The notes: generated from the sequence alone by a model not told the origin. A stretch of DNA of 64,000 bases from Debaryomyces hansenii CBS767 (GCF_000006445.2 NC_006045.2:310001-374000), one strand, 5' to 3'; shown: positions 40,077-52,384, counted from the stretch's first letter. A program made the numbers and translations.

Positions 40077-40242
40077 GCTCAGTGAAAAAGGGAGGTATTG
40101 ACAATTGGTTAGAGAAACATCAAAAGCACAAAACACACAATCTCAAAAGCTGAGAAGGGTACATAAAGCGCAACCTAATAAATATTCTACTATATAATTG
40201 CTATAAACTGTTTTTAGTAGAAAACAAAATTGTCAGTGAAAA

Positions 40243-41259
40243 ATGTTGACATTACAGAGAACTTTTGTACGTAGTACAATTCCGTATTCGATTGGATCGA
40301 TGAGGTTCAATTCGTCGATTCCAGGCACATCGGCGAAGCAGAGTCCATTTAAGATTTCTACCACCTTGATCAAGGATTCCGACAGGGAAAAGCACGATGA
40401 TAAACAGTTCATTACTCATCCATTGTTCCCACATCCAGAGTTTAATGGAGAAGAATGCGAGAGGGTACGGGTGGAGCATAGAGAACCACAATCTCGCGGG
40501 GACAGGATTGCATTTAAAGGAATCCAGCTTGTTAGAGGATCATTTGACTTTGTGACAGGATACAAAAAGCCTGCCAACGAACAGGATATACAGGATGGAT
40601 TCAAGGGTACTAGGTACGAGATGACGGAACCTAAGTGGTTGACCAGATGCATATTCTTGGAAAGTATTGCTGGGGTTCCAGGAATGGTTGCAGCATTCAT
40701 TAGACACTTGCACTCGCTCCGTCTTTTGAGAAGAGACAAAGCATGGATTGAAACGTTGTTGGATGAGGCCTACAATGAAAGAATGCATTTGTTGACATTT
40801 ATCAAGCTTGGTAGACCATCGTGGTTTACCAGACTGATCATCTATATCGGCCAGGGGGTATTTTGCAATTTATTCTTCATGTGCTACTTGATCAACCCAA
40901 AATACTGCCATAGGTTCGTTGGTTACTTGGAAGAAGAAGCAGTTAGTACGTATACCCATTTGTTAGAAGAATTAAAGATGGGTAAGTTGAAGGAGTTTGA
41001 CAATATTCAGATCCCAGCCATTAGTTGGCAATACTGGCCTGAATTGGATGAAAAGTCTTCTTTTACTGACTTAATTTTGAGAATTAGGGCCGACGAAGCC
41101 AAACACAGGGAAGTCAACCATACCTTAGCCAACTTAAACCAGAAGAGCGACAGAAACCCATTTGCATTAGAAATTAAGGGTACCGATAAGAAGCAACCAA
41201 CCAATGGCTTAGAAACTCACAAAGGTACTGGCTGGGACCGTGATGATTTAATACTTTAA
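40243..41259 (+). CDS. Mitochondrial alternative oxidase
   Basis: The 338-aa protein has an Arg/Ser-rich presequence (MLTLQRTFVRSTIPYSIGSM). All diiron ligands of alternative oxidase can be placed: Glu140 in CIFLESIAG, Glu179 and His182 in NERMH, Glu231 in LEEEA, and Glu285 and His288 in DEAKH. The enzyme sits on the matrix side of the inner membrane and passes electrons from ubiquinol straight to oxygen, bypassing complexes III and IV. It gives cyanide-resistant respiration and limits oxidative stress. Saccharomyces lacks it; CUG-clade yeasts commonly have one or two copies. Codon 198 is CTG in a conserved helix and may be read as Ser. Confidence 0.95.
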   Translation: MLTLQRTFVRSTIPYSIGSMRFNSSIPGTSAKQSPFKISTTLIKDSDREKHDDKQFITHPLFPHPEFNGEECERVRVEHREPQSRGDRIAFKGIQLVRGSFDFVTGYKKPANEQDIQDGFKGTRYEMTEPKWLTRCIFLESIAGVPGMVAAFIRHLHSLRLLRRDKAWIETLLDEAYNERMHLLTFIKLGRPSWFTRLIIYIGQGVFCNLFFMCYLINPKYCHRFVGYLEEEAVSTYTHLLEELKMGKLKEFDNIQIPAISWQYWPELDEKSSFTDLILRIRADEAKHREVNHTLANLNQKSDRNPFALEIKGTDKKQPTNGLETHKGTGWDRDDLIL

Positions 41260-41361
41260 ATGAAATGTACATAGCTAGATACCATATATGTTTTATGATT
41301 TATTTATATGTTTACGAAAATAACGATTATAGTTAATTTGATTACTACTTATCTATAAGGT

Positions 41362-42783
41362 CTATTCTGTGGCACCTAAAAATATTGTTGCACTTAAGCA
41401 TACAATCATGACTGTTACACCCCAGATGGCTAATGCTAATCCTCCGAATTTGCAGATACGCTCAACTCTATCCAATTCGGTGGCTCCATTGATTGGCTTA
41501 ATTAACAAGTATCCAAATAATCCTGGTAATATAAATGAAATCGAAGTTGATCCTGTCGATCCAACAAACGCTAACACATGCTCTAATGAAGTAACGGTGA
41601 TTGCCACAAGGTATGATAAGACGAGAATCGCCGTGGTGATTATGTAGAACATTTTCGTTGATAATTTAACAACGATTGGATAGTGACCATCTGAATCTTG
41701 TGCACCTTCGACTGGGGTGGTGGAAATAAAAGTTTCGTCAGCAAGCGTTTCAAGCTGGGAATCAGTCTGAGATTCCGCATCCGATGCTAAAGATGTATAC
41801 TCTGGAGCATTTGCTGAACGCTTTGCTTTCAGGTGTGCCTTAAACCCATTCTTGATAAAAAAAATTACATGGTTAATCGATCCTCTACATGGATGGCACT
41901 GCAAAGGATATGATAAACTGACCATAATAACAATGCACAATCTTCCGATTAACGACAGGATCGAATCCTTAGGGTACATGCTGATAATGTTACCCCCCAC
42001 AGAATTACCGAAGGTCAAGTAACCAGAAACCCCAACAATCAAATACGAAATGCATGCTGTGGAAATAGCGTTTCTAATAATTACATTCGATTGTCTTGTT
42101 TGTGACCCCTGTTTCTCGTTGGGCTTTAATTCATTGATAATGGCAAACATGTTTTGGTGGCACGTATATGCGAACACAAATATAGGGAACGATGCTAACG
42201 TAGACTTCACAGACACTGGGCCCACCCAATCCACCTGAATGCTCTCCACTGGAATGTCTCTAGCCACAAAATGTGATATAACAAGACATATCAAATACAC
42301 CACCGAAAACAAGGCCACGATCGACGTGTATTTTAACGAATCCAATTTCTTCAAGTACGAGAACGGAATAACGATGCAGACCATAAACACACTGATCCAC
42401 AAGTTTCTGGCCATCAACACACTGTCAGGGCTAACGTGCAAACTCTCCATGATTTTCGGCATCAAATCACCGATAACCACCAAATAACTAACCCCGACCC
42501 CAAAGCATTTAATCGCGATTGCGCTATCAAAGATTATCGACAATTGCGGATACGTTAATTGTGCCAAACTGAAATATGAAACCGCTTCTTGCTGCTGCGT
42601 ATACTTGGCCACCTTATTCTGCAAATACAACCCAAACGAAGACGTAAGCGACGACCAAACAATCAAGAGACACCCAAACAATAACCCATTACTCTTCAAC
42701 CCAAATGGCATGGCAAGAATACCTGCTCCCACGATTGTGTTAAGCAAGTTAATGGTACCAGACTTAATACTCGCTGTACCCAT
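41362..42783 (-). CDS. Vacuolar amino-acid transporter, AVT5/6/7 type
   Basis: The 473-aa membrane protein of the amino acid/auxin permease family opens with the conserved first helix SGTINLLNTIVGAGILAMPFGL right after a very short N-terminus. About eleven helices are present. A hydrophilic, Ser/Thr-rich loop lies near 330-365 before the last three helices. The short N-tail and length fit yeast Avt5/Avt6/Avt7 (448-509 aa) rather than Avt1-4. Avt6 exports acidic amino acids, and Avt7 neutral ones, from the vacuole. The exact orthologue is not resolved. The gene converges on alternative oxidase with about 100 bases between. Confidence 0.85.
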   Translation of the reverse strand: MGTASIKSGTINLLNTIVGAGILAMPFGLKSNGLLFGCLLIVWSSLTSSFGLYLQNKVAKYTQQQEAVSYFSLAQLTYPQLSIIFDSAIAIKCFGVGVSYLVVIGDLMPKIMESLHVSPDSVLMARNLWISVFMVCIVIPFSYLKKLDSLKYTSIVALFSVVYLICLVISHFVARDIPVESIQVDWVGPVSVKSTLASFPIFVFAYTCHQNMFAIINELKPNEKQGSQTRQSNVIIRNAISTACISYLIVGVSGYLTFGNSVGGNIISMYPKDSILSLIGRLCIVIMVSLSYPLQCHPCRGSINHVIFFIKNGFKAHLKAKRSANAPEYTSLASDAESQTDSQLETLADETFISTTPVEGAQDSDGHYPIVVKLSTKMFYIITTAILVLSYLVAITVTSLEHVLAFVGSTGSTSISFILPGLFGYLLIKPINGATELDRVERICKFGGLALAIWGVTVMIVCLSATIFLGATE

Positions 42784-43159
42784 AGTGACTTATATCGAAC
42801 TATTCTAGTATTTTGACTCTCTGTATAAGCATACAATGGTTATCTACTACGTAACTATATGGTCAGTCTGTGCAATTGGTGATTATATTTAGTTCGAATA
42901 AACACTGTCACGTGTACATTATCATCAACTAGTTAGCTCCATACATACAAAGACTAAAAGATATAAGTTTATTGAAATAGAAATAAAACAAAGCTAGCAA
43001 AGGGGAAGAGAATAAGCGTACGACCAAGGGAATACAACAATAAATACAAGGATAGTAATGTTAATTCACTAAAAAAGTATTGGCGTAGAGAAATGAACCC
43101 CACTCATGATTGAAATCTTTTAATTAACAAAACGTCACCATACATCGCCTATGAATAAC
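42784..43159. promoter_or_regulatory. AVT-type promoter with a CACGTG site
   Basis: These 376 bases lie between two minus-strand genes. GTCACGTG, ending in the Cbf1/bHLH core CACGTG at 42909-42914, is about 125 bases upstream of the transporter ATG. The right side is the 3' flank of SCS2. Confidence 0.5.
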
Positions 43160-44234
43160 TTAGAAAACCAAAACACCGATAAGGAAAGCGATCAACATCA
43201 AGAGCACGGCCAAAGGCAAAGAAATACCGCTGGAAGGTTCTTCGGTGGCTTGGGATTGGGCTTGGGAGGTGTAACCGGAGGAACCTTGGGCTCTCTTTTC
43301 GTTGGAGTCGAATTTTTCGGACATGTTGTTGATTTGAGCGTTGGAGTCTTCTAAGTCTCTTTGGACATCGGATGGGGGTTGGGATTTATCGACTCTAGAG
43401 GCGGCGGCGATGCCAGCAGCCGCAGAAGAGTCGTTGTAGTTAGCACCAGAGGTGTAGCCGTTGGAGGAAGCATTTGGTGCAAACGAGTCGGTTACGGATC
43501 TGTTCACGTTAGCAGCAACATCTTCTGGGGCATCACCACCGAAGTTGTCGCCACGGGAGCCGGCGTAAGCAGCACCGGCACCAATAGCACCACCACCGAG
43601 GGCACCGGCACCAGCAGCACCAGCAGCACCAAAATCGGATCCACCTACATCAGATCCAGCAGCACCGGCTCCAAATCCACTGTCGCCATGTTGTTGGGGT
43701 TGGAATTCACGTTGCGAGTCAACACCGTGGTCACCAGCTGCGTCGTCTTCCACGTCTTCGCCAATAACATAATTCACTCTCAATTTCTTTTGGACCAACT
43801 GTTGCTTGTACTGAGCCTCTAAGTTAGGCCAGTAGTCGCTCAATTTGGAAGCGTCGTCGAGATCTGGACATGGCAACGAAACTAACAAAAACTTATCCTT
43901 ACACTTGTAATCTTCCGGCAATGGCTGGGAAAACCCCTGCAAAATAATCGAAATCTTGATGCTATTACCTGGCTCAATAATACTGGCATTTGGTCTGACA
44001 CAGTATAACTTTGGAGCCGTCGTCTTGACCTTAAACGCTAACGGCGTATCAGAAGTATTAGTCAATGATAAATATTCCGAAGTAGGTTTGGTAAAACTAC
44101 CTATTTTTGTCTGGTTAGTAATTTGGCCTGTGATGGTCTTAATGTTCCAAGTAGCAATTACGCTGTCTTTAAACACATCTTGACGAATAATAAGACATAC
44201 CCTTAAATTCTAAAGCACTAGGTGAAACTTCCAT
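43160..44234 (-). CDS. SCS2: ER VAP-family protein Scs2 (two exons)
   Basis: Exon 1 (44234-44201) joined to exon 2 (44100-43160) gives 324 aa. The splice rebuilds the MSP domain start MEVSPSALEFKGSFTKP, as expected for VAP proteins. Without it the frame would begin with an unrelated 25-residue leader. The MSP core has FKVKTTAPKLYCVRPN, the FFAT-motif binding face. A Gly/Ala-rich low-complexity linker (about 155-205) and a C-terminal membrane anchor (GISLPLAVLLMLIAFLIGVL) follow. Scs2 tethers ER to plasma membrane and recruits Opi1 and lipid-transfer proteins. The Gly/Ala linker is longer than in yeast Scs2 (244 aa). Confidence 0.93.
44101..44200 (-). other. Spliceosomal intron of SCS2
   Basis: The 100-base intron has a GTATGT donor (44200-44195), a perfect TACTAAC branch site, and an AAAATAG acceptor ending at 44101. 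The branch site is only about 12 bases from the acceptor. The intron falls after codon 11 plus one base. Joining restores the conserved N-terminal strand of the MSP domain. Confidence 0.95.
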
Positions 44235-44768
44235 AATGTACAATCGCAATAATAATAACACGAGTCAATAAATTGATTGATTATTGAATTGTTGTTGTAT
44301 TAACAGCACGTATTATTTATCTGTATTAAAGGATGGTGGATAAAATATCATTTTGATAAATTGCACGACTCTGTCAATTTCGATATTAGGTGAAATTTCA
44401 GCGGGGACAAAGAGTAGAGAAAGATGAATAATGGCTACAAGACGTGTCGAAGCAGACAAATTCACATGGCGATAACGGGAGCGGGTGCAGCGAATACGAA
44501 ATAATATTACAGTAGAGTATAAAGGGGAGTGTGCGACAATAGAAGACGGTAGGGGGAATCGTAGATGTAGACGTAGACTAGCATGAGACACGAATAGGCG
44601 AAGACAGAAGAAGGTCAGGTTTTGTTGGAAGACGTTGAGATAAATTTAAGCCGAGTTCAAGGGAAGTTGGCAAAAACAGTGGGAAAGAGCTACTGAGTAT
44701 AATGAGAGGTTCTACGACGAATTGAACGGTCATTTGTATATTGAGTCGATGAAAGATGCGAATTGACG
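44235..44768. other. Intergenic, SCS2 promoter and MAP2 3' side
   Basis: These 534 bases lie between two minus-strand genes. They contain no convincing frame or RNA gene. The left part should hold the SCS2 promoter. The rest is purine-rich on the plus strand (44400-44700). Confidence 0.45.
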
Positions 44769-46677
<1,909 letters not shown>

Positions 46678-48600
46678 TCACTCAAAACCACCCTTGTTAT
46701 TCCTAAAAATAAATTCCAATTCTGACAAATCTGTTTTCTTATTCATGTAATCTGTGGACTCATTTTCTAAAACGGAATTTGCAAAATCAATGATGAATAT
46801 TTTGCCGTTCTTAGTGTATAGGATATTAGCATCCCGTATGTCTCCATGAACGATTCCATTACGATGTATGATTTCCAATTGCTTTTTAGCCTTCATGTAC
46901 GTTTCGTTATCTCGTGGCATAGGAACGGTATCGATAAATTTGAACAAATTAAATCTTCCCTGGGCTAGATAATATTTGTCAACGGTGACTTTGAGGTATC
47001 CTCTTCTATGGGGCACGTAACAACTATTGAATTCTGGATCGTTGGCTAATACCTCGCAAAAACTCCTCTCAGAATTATAGTTTTCGAGGCATTGTTCCAT
47101 CACTTCTTCACGGCTGGATATGTATTTATCATGGACTCTGTTCGCCATTATAGGATCATATATTTTTGCGACCAATTTCTGCTTATCGTCCATTGGACAA
47201 AGCAAATACTTTTTCACGTAATAAGAATCAAACTTCACTATCTGTGAACTATAAACATCCCCTTTTTGCATGTATACATCCTCGGTCTCATCAAGATCTA
47301 CTTGTTGTTCTTCTCCTATTTCTTCTTCTACGACAGAAGCCAAAGGTTCAGATATATTTGTTTCTCTTGTGCTCGGGCGACTGCCGAATGAGCTTTCAGT
47401 TGGGTCACTACTATACCCCACGGACAGGAGTTCCTCTTCATATTCTTTAGGCGTATTACGCAAATATTTTTTAAAAACTAGCATTCTTTCCTGCTTAAGT
47501 TTTAAAGCATCGTCATCAACAATAGCCTTGAAGAAAAAGTGCATTAGTCCTTCTCGTAACGTAGGTGCAGAAGATAGACAATTTAACACTCTGTACCTGA
47601 GTGGTATAACTTTGTCTCCTTTAGAAGGCACAAATTTTTGCCTATACTTATCAAAATAATCAAGATCTATCTCCACTAAAATAGCATCATATGCATCTGT
47701 GAGAACTCCCATATTTGTCTTATAATATACCATCTGAACAATTAGTTGCCTCATAAAGTCAGGAATTTTATTTTGGCTCAAAATATCTGCTGTTATTCCA
47801 GTACTTTCGCTGTCGTAATTCGATAGTATAGGGAAATTCTTAACCTCTATTGCACAAAAGACATCAAAGCCCCTTACAATCAATATATCAGACCAAACAT
47901 GATATTTTACATTACCTGGAGAACCAATAACATATTTGACTTCTGCATCCAATGTAAATGTTATATCCAATAACGTGCATATTGGTTCCACTAAATAATC
48001 CTTAAATTCCAGTCTGTAGGTAAGTTCTCTGTCGTTTCTTTGACTAAGCAACTTATAATCGTGAAACGCAAAACCCTGAAGGCCGTCAACTAGATTCTCG
48101 ATAGTTGACGATGTTATTATAGTATTAATTGTATTCAATATCTCGTCGTCACCAATTTTGGAAAAACAATCACCATTATATTTGAATTTAGAAAGACTCT
48201 TGTCAAACATATTGCATGATGGGGAACCACTGCTAGTAGACTGACGGGTTTTTTGGATTTCATATTCAAGCATGGGAAGCGCTAGAATGAAGCGTAAAAA
48301 TTTCTTTGCAGAGTTATTTTCCATCAAGATTTCTTGAGAACAAACCAACCTATTGTATTTCAACCTATATTTTCTCCTCAGAATGAATGCTTTTAGTTCA
48401 TTTTCATCAACTTTGAATAATTCCCGGATGATTGTTTCATAATCTAATATGGACAGATTCCATGTGGAGTAGAAATCTAGATACTTATAAGTGTCAGTAA
48501 TTTCTCTATCAATGCATTTTTCTGTTGCTTGATATAAGGGGTGTTGCAATAAGAGAGAACCAATACTAATTGAAGAATTCATGATTAAAAATTCATTCAT
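46678..48600 (-). CDS. SPOK-like nuclease-kinase protein, copy 1
   Basis: The 640-aa protein is in one exon from the ATG at 48600. Residues 1-220 are a helical region of unknown fold. Residues 221-310 look like a PD-(D/E)xK nuclease core: HVWSDILIVRG (Asp238), then FCAIEVKNF (Glu252-Val-Lys254), then a Gln-containing helix. Residues 405-450 are an acidic linker. Residues 455-640 are kinase-like, with beta-3 Lys479 (VAKIYDP), catalytic HGD (585-587) plus Asn592 in HGDIRDANILY, and DFA (605-607) where kinases have DFG. Only 33 residues follow DFA, so most of the usual C-lobe is absent. Nuclease followed by kinase is the order of Podospora SPOK spore killers and of REase-kinase Crinkler-type effectors. 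Function is inferred, not shown. No break is seen. Confidence 0.75.
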   Translation of the reverse strand: MNEFLIMNSSISIGSLLLQHPLYQATEKCIDREITDTYKYLDFYSTWNLSILDYETIIRELFKVDENELKAFILRRKYRLKYNRLVCSQEILMENNSAKKFLRFILALPMLEYEIQKTRQSTSSGSPSCNMFDKSLSKFKYNGDCFSKIGDDEILNTINTIITSSTIENLVDGLQGFAFHDYKLLSQRNDRELTYRLEFKDYLVEPICTLLDITFTLDAEVKYVIGSPGNVKYHVWSDILIVRGFDVFCAIEVKNFPILSNYDSESTGITADILSQNKIPDFMRQLIVQMVYYKTNMGVLTDAYDAILVEIDLDYFDKYRQKFVPSKGDKVIPLRYRVLNCLSSAPTLREGLMHFFFKAIVDDDALKLKQERMLVFKKYLRNTPKEYEEELLSVGYSSDPTESSFGSRPSTRETNISEPLASVVEEEIGEEQQVDLDETEDVYMQKGDVYSSQIVKFDSYYVKKYLLCPMDDKQKLVAKIYDPIMANRVHDKYISSREEVMEQCLENYNSERSFCEVLANDPEFNSCYVPHRRGYLKVTVDKYYLAQGRFNLFKFIDTVPMPRDNETYMKAKKQLEIIHRNGIVHGDIRDANILYTKNGKIFIIDFANSVLENESTDYMNKKTDLSELEFIFRNNKGGFE

Positions 48601-49618
48601 GAAAAATGAATAGACCTGGCATTTATTGTTTAATTGAATTTGAAGGATATTTATACTTATTTTTATTCTGCAACATCAGAAATGTGATATGCTTCTCGTA
48701 TCATATATGTTTCGCTGGCACGGTCGTAAAGATATCATTAAATCCTGTTACAATTATATAATATTGGAAGATAATATTACCAAACAAGTCGCATATGCCA
48801 TTATATCTTATTTTATAGAGGCATATGAAACACCATCAAATTAGCTATTTGTTGCTCTTTGTAACCGGAAACTTGAAACACTTCAAACAACATAATCTTA
48901 GTACTCGTAAATAAATAAAGTGCCGATTTTCATCTTTGCCATCGACAGCATAGCTAAAGAAATTCCGGCCGGGCTAGAATGAATTCATGATAACCAATAT
49001 GTGTTTACGATTAGCGTACCAGTTTTGGGTGGTATGATGGGTTTGTGTCACTATCAAAAAGTAACCAGAGAATACATTCTTAATACGTATAGTAACTTAC
49101 ATTACTTGTATATTATCATATTAACTCAATAGCTACTATTATGTTAAGCCCTTTTATAAGTTGTATAATAAGCATCGCCATTTTTCATATACAAATTTAT
49201 GTTACCAGACTCTACTTTGTCATTTACCCCACCTTGTTAGCTTTCACTGTTGTTAACATTTCTGCAACTACTTGCCTGATGAATTTATTCATCTTACAAC
49301 TGTAATCTCTGTCATTTTTTTAAAGATCAAAACGGGGTAAATTTTTGAATTCAAGTAAAGCAAAACTCTGATAGTATACTTTCCAGCATGCTACCATATC
49401 TGGATAAGAGTTAAATAAATCTTTAGATTGCGGCTATACCTTTGTATACATCGATCAAAAACTAATAAGTTAGCGATATTGATATTGGAAAAAATCTTTG
49501 CAAGTGAGACAAGAGGATGATGATAATAATGTCGAATCTTCAAGGACGAAGGACATATATCCTTTTCAAGACCATGCCAATGATCTCGCCTATTCGTCAT
49601 TACGATCTATAGGCATAC
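48601..49618. other. Between the two nuclease-kinase genes
   Basis: This 1.02 kb has three parts. From 48601 to about 49065 it is the upstream flank of copy 1, homologous to that of copy 2 but with about 140 extra bases near 48720-48860. About 49080-49380 is single-copy spacer. From about 49380 it is the downstream flank of copy 2. A 20-base word at 49042-49061 recurs at 63484. No other gene is seen. Confidence 0.6.
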
Positions 49619-51541
49619 TCACTCAAAACCACCCTTGTTATTCCTAAAAATAAATTCCAATTCTGACAAATCTGTTTTCTTCTTCATGTAATCTGTGGAC
49701 TCATTTTGTAAAACGGAATTTGCAAAATCAATGATGAATATTTTGCCGTCCTTAGTGTATAGGATATTAGCATCTCGTATGTCTCCATGAACGATTCCAT
49801 TACGATGTATGATTTCCAATTGCTTCTTAGCCTTCATGTACGTTTTTGTATCTCGTGGCATAGGAACGGTATCGATAAATTTGAACAAATTAAATCTTCC
49901 CTGGGCTAGATAATATTTGTCAACGGTGACTTTGAGGTATCCTCTTCTATGGGGCACGTAACAACTATTGAATTCTGGATCGTTGGCTAATACCTCGCAA
50001 AAACTCCTCTCAGAATTATAGTTTTCGAGGCATTGTTCCATCACTTCTTCACGGCTGGATATGTATTTATCATGGACTCTGTTCGCCATTATAGGATCAT
50101 ATATTTTTGCGACCAATTTCTGCTTATCGTCCATTGGACAAAGCAAATACTTTTTCACGTAATAAGAATCAAACTTCACTATCTGTGAACTATAAACATC
50201 CCCTTTTTGCATGTATACATCCTCGGTCTCATCAAGATCTACTTGTTGTTCTTCTCCTATTTCTTCTTCTACGACAGAAGCCAAAGGTTCAGACATATTT
50301 GTTTCTCTTGTGCTTGGGCGACTGCCGAATGAGCTTTCAGTTGGGTCACTACTATACCCCACGGACAGGAGTTCCTCTTCATATTCTTTAGGCGTATTAC
50401 GCAAATATTTTTTAAAAACTAGCATTCTTTCCTGCTTAAGTTTTAAAGCATCGTCATCAACAATAGCCTTGAAGAAAAAGTGCATTAGCCCTTCTCGTAA
50501 CGTAGGTGCAGAAGATAGACAATTTAACACTCTGTACCTGAGTGGTATAACCTTGGCTCCTTTAGAAGGCACAAAATTTTGCCTATACTTATCAAAATAA
50601 TCAAGATCTATTTCCACTAAAATAGCATCATATGCATCTGTGAGAACTCCCATATTTGTCTTATAATATACCATCTGAACAATTAGTTGCCTCATAAAGT
50701 CAGGAATTTTATTCTGGCTCAAAATATCTGCTGTTATTCCAGTACTTTCGCTGTCGTAATTCGATAGTATAGGGAAATTCTTAACCTCTATTGCACAAAA
50801 GACATCAAAGCCCCTTACAATCAATATATCAGACCAAACATGATATTTTACATTACCTGGAGAACCAATAACATATTTGACTTCTGCATCTAATGCAAAT
50901 GTTTTAACCAATAACATGCATATTGGTTCCACTAAATACTCTTTAAATTCCAGTTTGTAGGTAAGTTCTCTGTCGTTTCTTTGACTAAGCAACTTATAAT
51001 CGTGAAACGCAAAGCGCTGAAGGCCCTTAACTAACTTTTCGACCGTGGATGATGTTATTATAGTTTGAATTGTATTCAATATCTCGTCGTCACCAATTTT
51101 GGAAAAACAATCACCATTATATTTGAATTTAGAAAGACTTTTGTCAAACATATTGCATGATGGGGAACCACTGCTAGTAGACTGACGGGTTTTTTGGATT
51201 TCATATTCAAGCATGGGAAGCGCTAGAATGAAGCGTAAAAATTTCTTTGCAGAATTATTTTCCATCAAGATTTCTTGAGAACAAACCAACTTATTGTATT
51301 TCATCCCATGATCACCTTCTAGAATGAATGCTTTTAGTTCATTTTCATCTACTTTGAATAGCTCCCGGATGATTGTTTCATAATCTAATATGGACAGATT
51401 CCATGTAGAGTAGAAATCTAGATACTTATAAGTATCAGTAATTTCTCTATCAATGCATTTTTCTGTTGCTTGATATAAGGGGTGTTGCAATAAGAGAGAA
51501 CCAATACTGATTGAAGAATTCATGATTAAAAATTCATTCAT
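49619..51541 (-). CDS. SPOK-like nuclease-kinase protein, copy 2
   Basis: The 640-aa protein starts at the ATG at 51541; the reading frame upstream continues only from a TTG. It differs from copy 1 at about 26 residues (96% identity). Eighteen of these fall in residues 75-220, before the nuclease core. There are no differences from 221 to 320, so Asp238, Glu252 and Lys254 are kept. Kinase motifs Lys479, HGD 585-587, Asn592 and DFA 605-607 are also unchanged. Both copies are full-length and open, so neither is decaying. The gene is in the same orientation as copy 1 with similar flanks. What was said of the family applies equally here. Confidence 0.75.
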   Translation of the reverse strand: MNEFLIMNSSISIGSLLLQHPLYQATEKCIDREITDTYKYLDFYSTWNLSILDYETIIRELFKVDENELKAFILEGDHGMKYNKLVCSQEILMENNSAKKFLRFILALPMLEYEIQKTRQSTSSGSPSCNMFDKSLSKFKYNGDCFSKIGDDEILNTIQTIITSSTVEKLVKGLQRFAFHDYKLLSQRNDRELTYKLEFKEYLVEPICMLLVKTFALDAEVKYVIGSPGNVKYHVWSDILIVRGFDVFCAIEVKNFPILSNYDSESTGITADILSQNKIPDFMRQLIVQMVYYKTNMGVLTDAYDAILVEIDLDYFDKYRQNFVPSKGAKVIPLRYRVLNCLSSAPTLREGLMHFFFKAIVDDDALKLKQERMLVFKKYLRNTPKEYEEELLSVGYSSDPTESSFGSRPSTRETNMSEPLASVVEEEIGEEQQVDLDETEDVYMQKGDVYSSQIVKFDSYYVKKYLLCPMDDKQKLVAKIYDPIMANRVHDKYISSREEVMEQCLENYNSERSFCEVLANDPEFNSCYVPHRRGYLKVTVDKYYLAQGRFNLFKFIDTVPMPRDTKTYMKAKKQLEIIHRNGIVHGDIRDANILYTKDGKIFIIDFANSVLQNESTDYMKKKTDLSELEFIFRNNKGGFE

Positions 51542-52384
51542 GAAAAATGAATAGACCTGGCGTTTATTGTTCAATTGAATTTGAAGGATATTTATATTTA
51601 TTTTTATTCTGCAGCATCAGAAATGTGATATGCTACTCGTATCATATTTGTTTCGCTGGCAAGGGTCATTGTAAACTGGAGACTTGAATCAATTCAAGCA
51701 AGATAATCTCAGTTCTTGTAAATTAATGAATACCAATTTTATATCTGCCATTGACAACGAAGCTAAAGATATTCCAGCTGGTCTAACTTTGAATTAATGT
51801 ATGATAACCAATATGTGTATATGGTTATTGTACTCGACTTGGGCTTTTATCACCAGTTTTGTGTCACTATGGAAAATGATACTTATTACTACTAGTAATG
51901 GTGAATGGAGAATGATCTGAGGTATATGAACCAGTCGAGCATATTAATAAGGCTCGTATGCTTAAATACGAAATGAGCTTGTATCATGTCGTTACCAGTA
52001 AATAAAATATGGACTATCGCAATTATTGATAAGAAAATTCACTCATAATATGCTTGATTGATGTATCAGCTAGTATGACTTATCGTGGGTGGTAGATTAA
52101 GAATTATTTCCTCTGTTTTTTGGCCGCACTCACAGTCCTCGTCCCAATAATACAGTTCTTTATCGACATCTCAGAATCTACATCATAGGGTCATATTAGA
52201 CTAGTACTAAATTATGTATTAGATAGAAATGAATGGAGTAATATACATAGAAAAATAAAACATTATACGAACTCAATTTAGTACAGTTTAAACTCTAAAG
52301 AGTTGTAATAGCATAGGAAATTCCAAAGTAGGTTATTGTGTCCAAAACAGAATTTGAAAATAAATCTATGAGTAGTGGAAACAA
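51542..52384. other. Upstream flank of copy 2 and WHI5/NRM1-like 3' side
   Basis: These 843 bases match the flank of copy 1 to about 51870, including GTGTCACTAT at 51861. Beyond that the sequence is single-copy and AT-rich, with no gene recognised. Confidence 0.5.

Larger units (their letters stand above)
39065..40242. promoter_or_regulatory. Long divergent intergenic region, SHO1 / alternative oxidase
   Basis: This 1.18 kb region lies between divergent starts. It holds a TTAGGG cluster (39788-39874) and a TATA box near 40069, both listed separately. An 84-codon Arg-rich frame at 39740-39994 overlaps the TTAGGG cluster and is probably chance. The unusual length for this compact genome suggests a heavily regulated promoter; that is inference. 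Confidence 0.5.

Noticed and set aside
44101..44176. Unspliced start of SCS2 (MFKDSVIATWNIK)
   Set aside because: These codons lie in the intron. The spliced version restores the expected MSP-domain N-terminus.
47270..47659. 129-codon antisense frame inside nuclease-kinase copy 1, repeated at 50211-50600 in copy 2
   Set aside because: It is antisense to the acidic linker and neighbouring sequence. Its presence in both copies follows from their near identity.
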